Below are positions 1 through 8,493 of a stretch of 41,306 bases of DNA, in pieces (position 1 is the first letter of the stretch; the number at the start of each line of letters is the position of its first letter). The stretch is from NCBI GenBank assembly GCA_004553575.1, contig SFLA01000009.1, positions 1 through 41,306 on the forward strand, given 5' to 3'. This stretch comes from Clostridiales bacterium. GTDB taxonomy: Bacteria > Bacillota > Clostridia > Oscillospirales > CAG-382. The notes beneath the pieces are model-generated. The model had not been told where the DNA came from, ran no database searches, and saw nothing but the letters and a program-made list of their open reading frames with translations. The translations under genes and the position numbers were made by a program.

Positions 1-98
1 CCTTTCAGTGCTCAAATTGTACTATATTTTGCGCATAAATGCAATATTTTTATCGCCGCGGGGCAAATTAATCGTATCAAAACAGAAAGGGGATCGAA

Positions 99-1268
99 AT
101 GATTAAAAAGCTTTTTGCCGCTTTGCTCACGATATCCGTATTTGCAGCGGCGGTTATTCCGGCGGCAGCCGCGGGTTACGGACTGTCACCCGCATTAGGA
201 GTAATGAGAGCGGAAACCGTGCTTGAAAAGAAGGGGGTGTCCGGCACCCCGGTACTGTTCACCGCCGAAGATTTCACCGAAGCGGCGGGACAGGGCATAG
301 ACTATATCACGCTTATCGATCTGCCGCCCGCCCAAAGCGGAGTTCTTGCACTGTCCGGAACCGAATGCACCGAGGGACAGACGATAGCCGCGGATTCACT
401 GGCGTTTCTGACCTTCACTCCGAAGCTGGAGGGACTTGCGACCGCAACCTTCACCTTCCGGTTCGGTGCCGAGGAATGGCTTAATACCGATGTGATGTGC
501 CGAATTACCATGTCGGGTGGAGTGAATGCCGCTCCGATAACCTCTGACGAAAAGGTTTCTACGGTCGGAGGCGTTCCGCTGATTCACACGCTCGCCGCCG
601 GTGATCCGGACGGGGACGCCGTTACGGTCAGAGTGACCTCCTACCCCGAAAACGGATACCTCGCTGTGGGGAGCGACGGGCATATCGTTTACACTCCCAT
701 TGAAGGCTTTACCGGAAAAGACGAATTCCGTTATGTCGCTGCCGACAAATACGGAGCCTCCTCCGAAGAAGCGACTGTAGGTATAAGCGTTGAAGACAAC
801 AAATACGGAATCGCTTTTGCGGATATGGATGGAAACGACGCCTACGCCGCGGCTGTCGTTATGTCTCAGAACTGTGTAATGACCTACACCTATAAAAGCG
901 GCGAGTACTATTTTTCGCCATATGAAAAGGTTACTCGGATAGACTTTCTCGTTATGCTTATATCCGCGCTCGGTCTCGAGGACGGTGCGGAGCCCTGCGA
1001 AGACACGCTGTTCGAGGACGACGATATTCTTACCCCTGCGGCGAAAGGATACCTTGCGCTGGCACTGCGCACCGGTATCGTATCTCTTGACGACGGATAT
1101 TTTAATCCGACCGGAACCGTAACCTTCGCGGAGGCGGAGCTTATGGCGAATTCGGCGCTGACTGCCGGAGGCTACGGCGGAATTGTAACGGGAACCGGTC
1201 AGGCGGACACCGAAATGACCAAAGCCGATGTTGCAAGAATGCTTATGAAAACGATAAAAAACAAATAA
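99..1268 (+). CDS. Secreted Ig-like/cadherin-like protein with divergent SLH repeats
   Basis: The 389-residue product starts with a clear signal peptide (positive MIKK, hydrophobic core, AAA cleavage region near residue 25). Residues about 30-135 and 145-232 look like two Ig/cadherin-like modules of the tandem Big_9 kind; the second has the typical DPDGD motif and an IVYTPIEGFTGKDEF stretch. Residues about 235-385 resemble two to three degenerate S-layer homology repeats (FADMDGNDAYAAAV, then FNPTGTVTFAEAELM, then MTKADVARML). By analogy the protein is exported and held on the cell wall, with the Ig modules as spacers or adhesins. The start is fixed by GAAAGGGGA seven or so bases upstream. 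It stands alone, facing a convergent operon across a shared terminator. No enzymatic domain is visible; substrate or partner is unknown. Confidence 0.8.
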   Translation: MIKKLFAALLTISVFAAAVIPAAAAGYGLSPALGVMRAETVLEKKGVSGTPVLFTAEDFTEAAGQGIDYITLIDLPPAQSGVLALSGTECTEGQTIAADSLAFLTFTPKLEGLATATFTFRFGAEEWLNTDVMCRITMSGGVNAAPITSDEKVSTVGGVPLIHTLAAGDPDGDAVTVRVTSYPENGYLAVGSDGHIVYTPIEGFTGKDEFRYVAADKYGASSEEATVGISVEDNKYGIAFADMDGNDAYAAAVVMSQNCVMTYTYKSGEYYFSPYEKVTRIDFLVMLISALGLEDGAEPCEDTLFEDDDILTPAAKGYLALALRTGIVSLDDGYFNPTGTVTFAEAELMANSALTAGGYGGIVTGTGQADTEMTKADVARMLMKTIKNK

Positions 1269-1284
1269 CCGTCAGAGCAGACAA

Positions 1285-1320
1285 AATGCACCCCGAAGGC
1301 TGCAGCCTCCGGGGTGCATT
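1285..1320. terminator. Bidirectional intrinsic terminator
   Basis: A GC-rich hairpin with arms AATGCACCCCG and CGGGGTGCATT around an AAGGCTGCAGCCTC core lies between two convergent genes. The core GGCTG/CAGCC can pair as well, giving a nearly continuous stem. It would end both the secreted-protein transcript and the long minus-strand operon. Confidence 0.8.
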
Positions 1321-1334
1321 CCGGTTTATATGGG

Positions 1335-1568
1335 TCAATCCTTCTCGGAATCGGATCCGCAGGAAGTATCGCAATTATCCGCAGGATCCTCGGTATTCGC
1401 CCACTTTGATATCGAAGCCGCACCGTACTCGATCGTCTTTACAAGCGTTTTGCCGAGGTGCTTTCCGAACCGCAGATACTTGTCGCCGTCGAATTTAGTC
1501 TCTTTAAGATCCTTTCCGATAGCCTTAAGGTCTTCTTCGACCCGGTTCCAATCCTTTTCAATGCTCAT
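1335..1568 (-). CDS. Small charged protein of unknown function
   Basis: The product has 77 residues and is lysine- and acid-rich with an amphipathic helical look (EKDWNRVEEDLKAIGKDLKE), no signal peptide and no membrane segment; the last 20 residues are polar and acidic with two cysteines. I chose the second ATG: the ribosome site AAAGGAG ends 10 bases before it but only 1 base before the upstream ATG three codons earlier, which would also overlap the stop of the preceding lipoprotein gene. It is the last gene of the long minus-strand run, 5 bases after that lipoprotein gene. I do not recognise the family. Being translated is supported by the ribosome site and by the terminator placed just after the stop. 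Confidence 0.65.
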   Translation of the reverse strand: MSIEKDWNRVEEDLKAIGKDLKETKFDGDKYLRFGKHLGKTLVKTIEYGAASISKWANTEDPADNCDTSCGSDSEKD

Positions 1569-1573
1569 ATATA

Positions 1574-2320
1574 TCATTCTCCTTTCTCAAACCAATAGCT
1601 GATTTCCGGAATGCCTTCGTTCTTTTCGTTAAACCATACGCTGTATGTACCGTCCCCGGTAACAAGGATGGCACTGTCGGCATCGCAGTCGTACCCGGCG
1701 GCGGCAAGCGCCTTAAGGTATTCGGCTGTATCGGAATCGAAATCCTGCGAGCCGATATAGGATACGGTCGCGTAATATGCGGCGCCGTCTCCGGTTACGG
1801 ATATTATACACTCGGCTGCGGAGGTTTCTATATGCGGAAACGCACCGAGCCACAACGGGAACGGCTCCGGAACGGTCACGGCCAGTGCAACCGACGCCGT
1901 ATCGCCGAAAACGGAGGTCTGTACCCGAAGAATTACGGACCCGTCGGAATAGAAGGTGTAATCGGCGTCCGAAAGCGAACCGTCCACCCCCGGCTCACGG
2001 GAAAAACCGGAATCGATCTTTGCCTGCCACAGGGCGAAAACACCCGTATCGCAGGTGAATGTCAGCTCGGACACGGTATACCAATCGGAATCGCGAACCG
2101 TTACGGAAAGAGATTCGAACTCCTCCGGCTTCGGTACGCTTTCGGGAAGATTGTCCGGCCATACCGCCGATATATACCCGTCCGTCTGCATGCTCAGCTC
2201 CGCCATAATGCTGAGCTCGGTGCCCGTATATGAGAAATCGTCCGCAGAATAATCCCGGCAGCCGTACAGCAGAAGCACAGCGATCAGTACGGCGGAAACA
2301 CATGCTGTTATTTTTCGCAT
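1574..2320 (-). CDS. Putative lipoprotein of unknown function
   Basis: The 248-residue product begins with a lipoprotein signal (MRKITACVSAVLIAVLLLYGC), with the lipobox LLYGC making Cys21 the expected lipidated residue. The rest is a soluble, beta-rich, acidic domain with two similar-looking halves (one around residues 60-150, one around 160-245) and an end motif PEISYWFEKGE. It should sit on the outer face of the membrane. Its start overlaps the end of rqcH by 13 bases, so it is translationally coupled to the long operon. No recognised domain; a role in the envelope is only inferred from the lipobox. Confidence 0.75.
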   Translation of the reverse strand: MRKITACVSAVLIAVLLLYGCRDYSADDFSYTGTELSIMAELSMQTDGYISAVWPDNLPESVPKPEEFESLSVTVRDSDWYTVSELTFTCDTGVFALWQAKIDSGFSREPGVDGSLSDADYTFYSDGSVILRVQTSVFGDTASVALAVTVPEPFPLWLGAFPHIETSAAECIISVTGDGAAYYATVSYIGSQDFDSDTAEYLKALAAAGYDCDADSAILVTGDGTYSVWFNEKNEGIPEISYWFEKGE

Positions 2321-4029
2321 AATACCTCCGGCATTTCTGCGTTTACAACGGCGGTGTAGTATTTATCGTAAGTAACAAAGCCCGGCTTCGAGCCTGACGG
2401 TTTTTTCACGAACCTGATATACGTATAATCCACCTCGGCATTCTGCGCACCGCGTACGGACGAATAAAAAGCGGCGAGCATTGCCGATTCGGTATAGTCG
2501 CGGTCGGTCGGCTCCTCACCGCCGGTGCTGAGCACAACATGAGAACCCGGAGATTTCCGGACATGGAACCAGATATCCGTCTTTTCGGCGGACTGGGTAA
2601 TATAATCGTTTTGCCGGTTGTTTCTTCCTACCGTTACTTTCAGTCCGTCGGTAGTGCGGAACACAAGCGGTGCGCCTGCCGGCAGCTTCTTTGCGGGCTT
2701 TTTAGATCCGGAGGGTTTGGCATGTCCGGAGGAAAGGTAACCTACCTCGGAAAGCTCGGTGCGTATTTCATCGAGCTCGCGGCGGGTGCGTGCACGGGAG
2801 AGCGCGTCCTCGACAGACATCACGTAATCCAGCTCGGCGCGGTCGGATGCGATAAGCGTATGCAAATGCTCCTCGGCTCGTTTGAGCTTGGAATATTTCG
2901 CATACATACGCTGTGCGTTGCGGGCGGGCGACAGACGGCTGTCAAGCGGGATAACCGTCTCCTCACCGGTTTCGTAATCGAAAACCGAAGCGGCGGAGGC
3001 ACCGTTGGGAATCCGGTACAGGTTTGCGGTTATAAGGTCTCCGCGCCGGCGAAAAGTGTCTTTTTTGGAGCAGTCGTCAAGCTCGGCAAGTCGTGCCGAA
3101 AGCTTTTTTTCGATTCTTGTCCGGTTTCCCGATACAACGCGGTTAATATCGGCGGAAAGCCTGCGCAGCTCCGAAAACAGAGCTTTTTCGGAATAATAAT
3201 CGCGGAGCAGATCGCAAAGCGTGTCCGGATGGCGGGAGCCTTCCCCGTACTGGGTAAGCTCCATATACGAAAACGCCTTTCCGCCGGCGGAAATACAGGG
3301 AGAAACCCTTCCGCCGCGCACTCTGTCGACAGCATCCGAAAAGCATTCCCACAGGCGTCGCGCACCGGCTTCCGCCACGGCGGCATCGGTCTGTCCGCAG
3401 GCTCGGAAAGCAATCTCTCGCGAAGTAACGGGTGAAAACCCCAAGAAGCTCTGAAGCAGAAAGCTGTCCGATGCCATATCCGAATGCTCCGAAGCAAGGC
3501 GAAGAAACACATCCTCGGAGACATTAAACGGCGACAGTTTATCCTGCTTATCCGGCGGGAGATACTTCGCTCCCGTCATTATACAGCGACGGTCCGTAAC
3601 GTCGGACATGGAAAACGCTCCGAGTATGCGGTCGTCGCCGCCGCACAGGATTACGTTCGAATACTTGCCCATAAGCTCGGTATAAAGCGCCCTGGTGACC
3701 GGATGACCGAGCTCGTCCGTGCCCGAAAAGGATATTTTTATTATCCGCTCGTCCTCAAGCGCGGCTGCCGCGGTTATGCGGGCTCCCGTCAGGTGTTTGC
3801 GGAGCAGCATACACAGCATTGTGGGGTTCGGCGGACGGTCATAGCTATCGACAAAGCAGATACGCGGTGCTGACGGAAGCGCAGAAACGAGAAGTATTTT
3901 TCGGTCGCCGCCGAACAGCTCGAATATAAGCTCCTTTGCGCCCGTCTGATGAATTTTATCGACCCTCGCGCCGGCAAGAGCTCCGTTAAGCTCGGCGCCG
4001 AGCGCGCGGCAGAATACTCCGTCAAGCAT
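2308..4029 (-). CDS. rqcH: RqcH/NFACT-family ribosome quality-control factor
   Basis: RqcH (the old FbpA/fibronectin-binding family, Rqc2/NEMF homolog) binds 50S subunits carrying stalled nascent chains and directs C-terminal alanine tailing. The 573-residue length fits. Domains in order: NFACT-N (residues 1 to about 220, with MLDGVFCRAL and VDKIHQTGAKELIF), HhH and coiled-coil middle (about 220-440, charged helices with SADINRVVSGNRTRIEKKL), and the C-terminal NFACT-R domain (about 450-560, VTVGRNNRQNDYIT and DIWFHVRKSPGSHVVL). In the Bacillus subtilis protein an Asp-Arg pair in NFACT-N is needed for tailing; the aligned position here reads Glu94-Arg95 (LEDERIIKISF). It overlaps the Nif3-like gene upstream by 8 bases. 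Identification is firm; the effect of the Glu substitution is unknown. Confidence 0.95.
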   Translation of the reverse strand: MLDGVFCRALGAELNGALAGARVDKIHQTGAKELIFELFGGDRKILLVSALPSAPRICFVDSYDRPPNPTMLCMLLRKHLTGARITAAAALEDERIIKISFSGTDELGHPVTRALYTELMGKYSNVILCGGDDRILGAFSMSDVTDRRCIMTGAKYLPPDKQDKLSPFNVSEDVFLRLASEHSDMASDSFLLQSFLGFSPVTSREIAFRACGQTDAAVAEAGARRLWECFSDAVDRVRGGRVSPCISAGGKAFSYMELTQYGEGSRHPDTLCDLLRDYYSEKALFSELRRLSADINRVVSGNRTRIEKKLSARLAELDDCSKKDTFRRRGDLITANLYRIPNGASAASVFDYETGEETVIPLDSRLSPARNAQRMYAKYSKLKRAEEHLHTLIASDRAELDYVMSVEDALSRARTRRELDEIRTELSEVGYLSSGHAKPSGSKKPAKKLPAGAPLVFRTTDGLKVTVGRNNRQNDYITQSAEKTDIWFHVRKSPGSHVVLSTGGEEPTDRDYTESAMLAAFYSSVRGAQNAEVDYTYIRFVKKPSGSKPGFVTYDKYYTAVVNAEMPEVLCEK

Positions 4030-4759
4030 AGAAGGTAAATACCTCCGTGCCCGGAAATCCCCGTCTTACCGTATCGGCAAGGAACGGAAGCACCGGCTGC
4101 TCGGTTTCACGGTGGCCGGCGGTAATAAGATTTATCCCGTATTCTGCGCTGTCCTTCTCGCAGCCGTATTTAGCCTCGCCTACGACCAGTGTATCGGCTC
4201 CGGCAAGATACGCATCGCGCAGTATACCTCCCCCGCTTCCGCTGCATACCGCAACGACCGAGGAAGAATCGCGGTGTCGGAAAAGCATTACGCGGTCGGA
4301 ATCCAGGCTCTTACCGATATTCGCGGCGAATTCGCCGGCATCGACGGGAAACGGCAAAGTACCTATGCGCGAGCAGCAGCCGAGCGTACGGAAATCGCTG
4401 AGTCCGATAGCCCGGCACAGGCAATCGTTCACGCCTCCCGCGACCTCGTCGAGTCTGGTATGGTACGCGAGCAGGGATATACCGTGGCGTGCGGCAAAAA
4501 TAAGCAGCTTGCCCTCCGGTGTGTCGCACCGCACGCTGTCAAGCGAGCCGAAAAACAGCGGATGATGCGTTACAAGTATTCCCGCCCCTCGGGATACGCA
4601 TTCTCTGAGCGCGGGGCCGGTGACATCCAGCGCACACACGACTGTATCACTGCTGCCTGAATCGGCAAGCAGCATTATTCCGCCTGTGTCTCCGGGTATC
4701 CCGATCTCCTTCGGGAACGCTGTATCTAAATAGCGGTCAAGCTCTGCGGCTGTCGGCAC
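4022..4759 (-). CDS. Nif3-like dinuclear metal-centre protein
   Basis: The 245-residue protein is a Nif3/YqfO/YbgI-family member (often annotated GTP cyclohydrolase I type 2-like). The metal-ligand motif ILVTHHPLFFGSLDSV lies near residues 58-73, a second ligand region YHTRLDEVAGGVND near 98-111, and the C-terminal ligand motif LITAGHRETEQPVLPFLAD near 210-228. Members with a PII-like insert are longer; this one is the short, insert-free form. The true cellular function of the family is not settled. It starts at GTG, supported by a GAGGTG ribosome site; the next gene, rqcH, overlaps its end. In many Firmicutes Nif3 homologs sit near sigA and a TrmK-like methyltransferase, which is not the case here. 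Confidence 0.9.
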   Translation of the reverse strand: MPTAAELDRYLDTAFPKEIGIPGDTGGIMLLADSGSSDTVVCALDVTGPALRECVSRGAGILVTHHPLFFGSLDSVRCDTPEGKLLIFAARHGISLLAYHTRLDEVAGGVNDCLCRAIGLSDFRTLGCCSRIGTLPFPVDAGEFAANIGKSLDSDRVMLFRHRDSSSVVAVCSGSGGGILRDAYLAGADTLVVGEAKYGCEKDSAEYGINLITAGHRETEQPVLPFLADTVRRGFPGTEVFTFYA

Positions 4760-4772
4760 GCTGTATCACCTC

Positions 4773-5462
4773 TTATATATGGAATCTGCGGCTGAGCCGC
4801 CGGCTCTTGGCAATAATCGAAAGTATTGCGGCAACTGCTACACATGTAACGAGCACTATTCCCGACCACACGATATCGTCTCCGCCGCTAATCAGAAGCT
4901 CGGTAAGCACCGCCAGCAGTCCCGCCAGCACGAAACCTATTGCACAGATATGGAAATATCTTATCTTATGCTTCCTTATAAGGTGAGCGAGTATTACCGC
5001 AAATACCGCCGTAACGGTTGCGACAGGATACGAAACCGATACGGCCCAGACGAAGCTGCCCGACCGCCATGCAATTACGGTGAGCAGAAGCATTACGGCG
5101 ATATAATCGAAGAGAATACTCAGCTCGCAGGAGAGACGGCGGCTTTTCATCGGAAGCGCAACCGAAATATACGCAAGTGCAGATGCGGCGAACGGGATAT
5201 AAGCCCAACTGAGCCGTCCGGAAACCGACAGATTCACAATACCGCAGGTTACGCAGCCGAATACCAGAGTAAGCGTTATTACGAAATGGACAATGTCCCG
5301 CCACGATGTGACCGGAGCGTCGTCGGTCTCCCGACATTCGGGCTTTATTACCGTCTCTGCCGCTCCGGCCGATTCATAGGGATTAACGACCGGGCAATCG
5401 CAAAGCGGACATTTTAAGGATCCTTCGGGGAGCAACACCCCGCAGTTAACACAGTATGACAT
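4773..5462 (-). CDS. Zinc-ribbon membrane protein (DUF6320-like)
   Basis: The 229-residue product opens with a zinc ribbon (Cys4-x2-Cys7 and Cys18-x2-Cys21) followed by a polar linker and six predicted membrane helices (about residues 58-80, 84-104, 112-134, 138-160, 168-188 and 196-215). Small integral proteins of this architecture, annotated DUF6320, are commonly found next to condensation/alcohol-acetyltransferase-like proteins, and the gene just upstream here is one, separated by 6 bases. The pair is therefore likely a functional unit at the membrane, possibly acylating an envelope molecule; this is inference. The family name is from memory of sequence style and could not be checked. Confidence 0.75.
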   Translation of the reverse strand: MSYCVNCGVLLPEGSLKCPLCDCPVVNPYESAGAAETVIKPECRETDDAPVTSWRDIVHFVITLTLVFGCVTCGIVNLSVSGRLSWAYIPFAASALAYISVALPMKSRRLSCELSILFDYIAVMLLLTVIAWRSGSFVWAVSVSYPVATVTAVFAVILAHLIRKHKIRYFHICAIGFVLAGLLAVLTELLISGGDDIVWSGIVLVTCVAVAAILSIIAKSRRLSRRFHI

Positions 5463-5468
5463 ATTGAT

Positions 5469-6737
5469 TCACCCGTTATCTTCTATTTTAACACCGAATC
5501 CCTTTTTAACCAGCGATCTTGCAAGCTCGCGCTGAAAGGTTTTATCAGCCAGCACGCTTGTCACGGTGAGATAGAATCTGTCTTTATAGGTCAGGCCGGA
5601 TACCTGCACCGTATTGTAGCGAGGCGCACCGAGCATAAAGCAAAGCCCCGTAATATGCTTCTCCATTGCGTCGGTAAGCCGTATAACACCCAGTCCGGAA
5701 TAATTGGTGGTAAACTGGTTCTCCGATGCGGTAAGATAAACCGTGCTCAGCACGATACGCTTTATAAACAGAGGAACAGCCCGTACCGCAGCCGCCTTTT
5801 CGCCTGCGACGTTGGACGCCATCTGTGCCGTCATCTGCTTCGGCTGAAGCTTATACCTCAGCATCGCCGAAATCTCGCGTGCTATTGTCGGAAAATCGTA
5901 TTCGCCGTATCTGGGGTTTATCCCGACATTGGCATAAAGCGAAAAATTCCGCAGGGTATCGGTGGCAAAATAACGGCGCATGTTCACAGGAACGGACAGC
6001 TTGATTTCTTTACGGGAAAGTCCGCGGCGCTGTATACCGTAAAGCACCTCTATAATCACTGCGGATACATACTCGTTTACGGTAACTCCAAGCTCCTTTG
6101 CTTTTGAATGAAGAAGCCCGGAATCGAGCGTGAAGGTTATATACGAAAGCCCGCGGTCCGGAAGCCTCTCGCCCTTAAGATGCCACGCACGGCTCTCTTT
6201 TCGCTTCTGACCTGCCTTTTTCTCGGCGTTTTTTACGAACGCATCCTCAAGCTCGGCGTCAGTCACGCTGTCGGCGCAATCAAGCACCCCGAGCTTGCGG
6301 TCGGGAAGCGAATCCGTATCTCCGGCAAGAAACAGATACCTTGCCCAAAGAGTACGCATAAATGTCATGGCCGAGGTTGCGTCGCAGAGCGAATGGAAGA
6401 ATTCACCCGCTATACGGTGGGTATCCCAGCGAATACGGAACAGATACCCTCGCAAACGGCGGAAGTTCATGCGGCGGAGCGGATTCACGACATCCCGCTC
6501 GAGCGGGAGCTCGCCGTCGTTCTCGTCGAAATAATACCAGAACACTCCGGTACGCATCTTAACCCTGAAATGCGGCATGCGGCGCAAGGTATCCTCCAGC
6601 GCCCGGCGGAGGAGCTCCGGATCTATATCGTCCCTGAAATCCGCAGAGATACGGAACAGCATGTTGTGCGATCCGTTCTGTATCGCCGGGAATATCAATG
6701 CGGCGTTATCAAGCTTCCACGACTGTTTTTCGCTCAT
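5469..6737 (-). CDS. Condensation/alcohol acetyltransferase-like acyltransferase
   Basis: The 422-residue protein has the layout of the CoA-dependent acyltransferase fold shared by chloramphenicol acetyltransferase, NRPS condensation domains and alcohol acetyltransferases. The catalytic HHxxxDG motif is represented by FFHSLCDATS with His115 and Asp119, but the first His is Phe and the Gly is Ala. Further family-like elements are ALEDTLRRMPHFRVK near residue 46 and the mid-domain SVPVNMRRYF near 245. The acyl donor and acceptor cannot be read from sequence. Its start overlaps the preceding transketolase subunit by one base and the membrane zinc-ribbon gene follows at 6 bases. There is no carrier protein or NRPS nearby, so a stand-alone acyltransferase is more likely than a peptide synthetase part. 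Confidence 0.75.
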   Translation of the reverse strand: MSEKQSWKLDNAALIFPAIQNGSHNMLFRISADFRDDIDPELLRRALEDTLRRMPHFRVKMRTGVFWYYFDENDGELPLERDVVNPLRRMNFRRLRGYLFRIRWDTHRIAGEFFHSLCDATSAMTFMRTLWARYLFLAGDTDSLPDRKLGVLDCADSVTDAELEDAFVKNAEKKAGQKRKESRAWHLKGERLPDRGLSYITFTLDSGLLHSKAKELGVTVNEYVSAVIIEVLYGIQRRGLSRKEIKLSVPVNMRRYFATDTLRNFSLYANVGINPRYGEYDFPTIAREISAMLRYKLQPKQMTAQMASNVAGEKAAAVRAVPLFIKRIVLSTVYLTASENQFTTNYSGLGVIRLTDAMEKHITGLCFMLGAPRYNTVQVSGLTYKDRFYLTVTSVLADKTFQRELARSLVKKGFGVKIEDNG

Positions 6738-7669
6738 TATCTCTGCCTTAGTATGGAAACGGCGGCAAGTATGCCCTCGGCGTTGAGACCGTAATACTTA
6801 AGCAGCTCGCCAGCCGGAGCGCTGGTGCCGAAGCAATCGTTAATGCCGACACGGATAACGCGGCAGGGCAGCTCTCCGCACACGGCTTCGCACACGGCAG
6901 ATCCGAGACCGCCGATTACCGAATGCTCCTCGGCGGTGATTATCCCGCAGGAGCAGCGGCGTGCGTAGTGACATATCAGAGAGGTATCTATCGGTTTTAT
7001 GGTATGAATGTCGATAACAGCCGCCGATACACCCATATCTGCGAGCACAGCACGTGCCTCAAGCGCCTCGGGTACAAGAAGTCCCGTTGCAAAAATCGCT
7101 ATATCGCTGCCGTCGCATAACACCCTGCCCTTGCCTACCTCGTTGCCGGAAGCGGTATCCGAAACCTGCTCGCAGGCATATCTTCCGAGACGTATATAAA
7201 CGGGACCGTCTATATCCAGCGCCGCCCGGACCGCCCACTCGGTCTCTGCCGAATCGGCGGGCGAAAGCACGGTCATGCCGGGGACAGTACGCATAAGCGC
7301 GATATCCTCACAGCACTGATGTGTCGCTCCGTCCTCACCCACGGTGACTCCGGAGTGACTTGCCGCAATTTTTACGTTAAGGTGCGGATATCCGACCGAA
7401 TTCCTTACCTGCTCGAACGCTCTGCCGGTAGCAAACATCGCAAACGACGACGCGAATACCGGCGTGCCCGAGGCCGCCATACCGGCGGCAACGGAGATCA
7501 TATTACTCTCGGCTATTCCGCAGTTGAAAAATCTTTCGGGATATTTATCGGCGAAAAACTTGGTGTTGGTGGAACAGGAAAGATCGGCGTCTAGCACGAA
7601 AAAGTCACGCTCCGCGCCCAGCTTTTCAAGCGTTCTTCCGTATGCTTCACGGGTAGCCTGCTTTGCCAT
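6737..7669 (-). CDS. Transketolase, C-terminal subunit
   Basis: The 310-residue product is the pyrimidine-binding plus C-terminal half of a split transketolase. The conserved Glu that activates thiamine diphosphate lies in NCGIAESNMISVAAGMA (Glu54), followed by the central beta-alpha domain (GVTVGEDGATHQCCEDIALMR) and the C-terminal domain (IAIFATGLLVPEALEA, GIITAEEHSVIGGLGSAV). With the N-terminal subunit it would transfer two-carbon units in the non-oxidative pentose phosphate pathway. The two genes overlap by one base, which suits 1:1 synthesis. Split transketolases are common in Clostridia and archaea; some relatives serve in dedicated pathways, so the sugar substrate is not certain. Confidence 0.92.
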   Translation of the reverse strand: MAKQATREAYGRTLEKLGAERDFFVLDADLSCSTNTKFFADKYPERFFNCGIAESNMISVAAGMAASGTPVFASSFAMFATGRAFEQVRNSVGYPHLNVKIAASHSGVTVGEDGATHQCCEDIALMRTVPGMTVLSPADSAETEWAVRAALDIDGPVYIRLGRYACEQVSDTASGNEVGKGRVLCDGSDIAIFATGLLVPEALEARAVLADMGVSAAVIDIHTIKPIDTSLICHYARRCSCGIITAEEHSVIGGLGSAVCEAVCGELPCRVIRVGINDCFGTSAPAGELLKYYGLNAEGILAAVSILRQR

Positions 7670-8493
7670 TATCTGTCCCCTCCCTCGAGATCCTTTATCG
7701 CCTGCTCGTACTCGGCGTCGTTAGGCGCCTTTCCGTGCCACTTGTAATTGTTCTCCATAAACGATACTCCCCTGCCCTTGACCGTTCGCAGGACTATTGC
7801 CGTCGGGCAGCCCTTTACCGTGAGCGCCTTTTCGACCGCGGCGTCTATTGAAGAAAAATCGTGCCCGTCCGCAACGGCGGTATACCAGCCGAAGGCTGCG
7901 AATTTTTCATCGATAGGGGTCGGATTCATGACTTCGGTAACGGAGCCGTCTATCTGATATCCGTTGAAATCGATAAATGCTATAAGGTTGTCGAGCTTGT
8001 AATGAGCGGCGAACATGGCGGCCTCCCATACCTGTCCCTCCTCGCACTCGCCGTCGCCGAGCAGGGTGTAAACCCGGTATTTCTCGCCCTTTGCCTTCGC
8101 GGCACAAGCCATTCCGCAGGCGGCGGACACGCCCTGACCGAGCGAGCCGGTGGACATATCCACTCCCGGCACTCCCTTCATATCCGGATGCCCCTGAAGA
8201 CGGCTGCCGAGATGACGCAAAGTCAGAAGCTCCTCCCGGGGGAAGAATCCGCGCTCGGCAAGGCAGGCGTAAAGTCCGGGGGCGCAGTGCCCCTTTGACA
8301 GCACAAAACGGTCCCTGCCGGGGTTTTCCGGGTTGGAAGGGTCAATCCCTCTCATACGGTAAAAATAAAGATACGCCAGTAAATCTGCCGATGACAGCGA
8401 CCCGCCCGGATGACCGGAACGTGCGGCATGTACCGCATTAATCGCTCCTATACGTATATCTCTTGCTTTCTCCTCAAGCAGCTTAATATTCAT
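7669..8493 (-). CDS. Transketolase, N-terminal subunit
   Basis: The 274-residue product is the thiamine-diphosphate pyrophosphate-binding half of a split transketolase. Recognisable elements are SGHPGGSLSSADLLAYLYF (residues 26-44), the SKGHCAPGLYA loop (66-76), GSLGQGVSAACGMA (116-129), and the ThDP/magnesium motif GDGECEEGQVWEAAMFAA (146-163) ending in Asn177. It overlaps the upstream pseudouridine synthase gene by 4 bases and the downstream C-terminal subunit by 1. Identification is firm; see the partner entry for the reaction. Confidence 0.93.
   Translation of the reverse strand: MNIKLLEEKARDIRIGAINAVHAARSGHPGGSLSSADLLAYLYFYRMRGIDPSNPENPGRDRFVLSKGHCAPGLYACLAERGFFPREELLTLRHLGSRLQGHPDMKGVPGVDMSTGSLGQGVSAACGMACAAKAKGEKYRVYTLLGDGECEEGQVWEAAMFAAHYKLDNLIAFIDFNGYQIDGSVTEVMNPTPIDEKFAAFGWYTAVADGHDFSSIDAAVEKALTVKGCPTAIVLRTVKGRGVSFMENNYKWHGKAPNDAEYEQAIKDLEGGDR

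Noticed and set aside
2539..3435. Long plus-strand open frames inside rqcH
   Set aside because: They mirror a real gene, a common effect of codon bias in GC-rich coding sequence; no ribosome site or family match.
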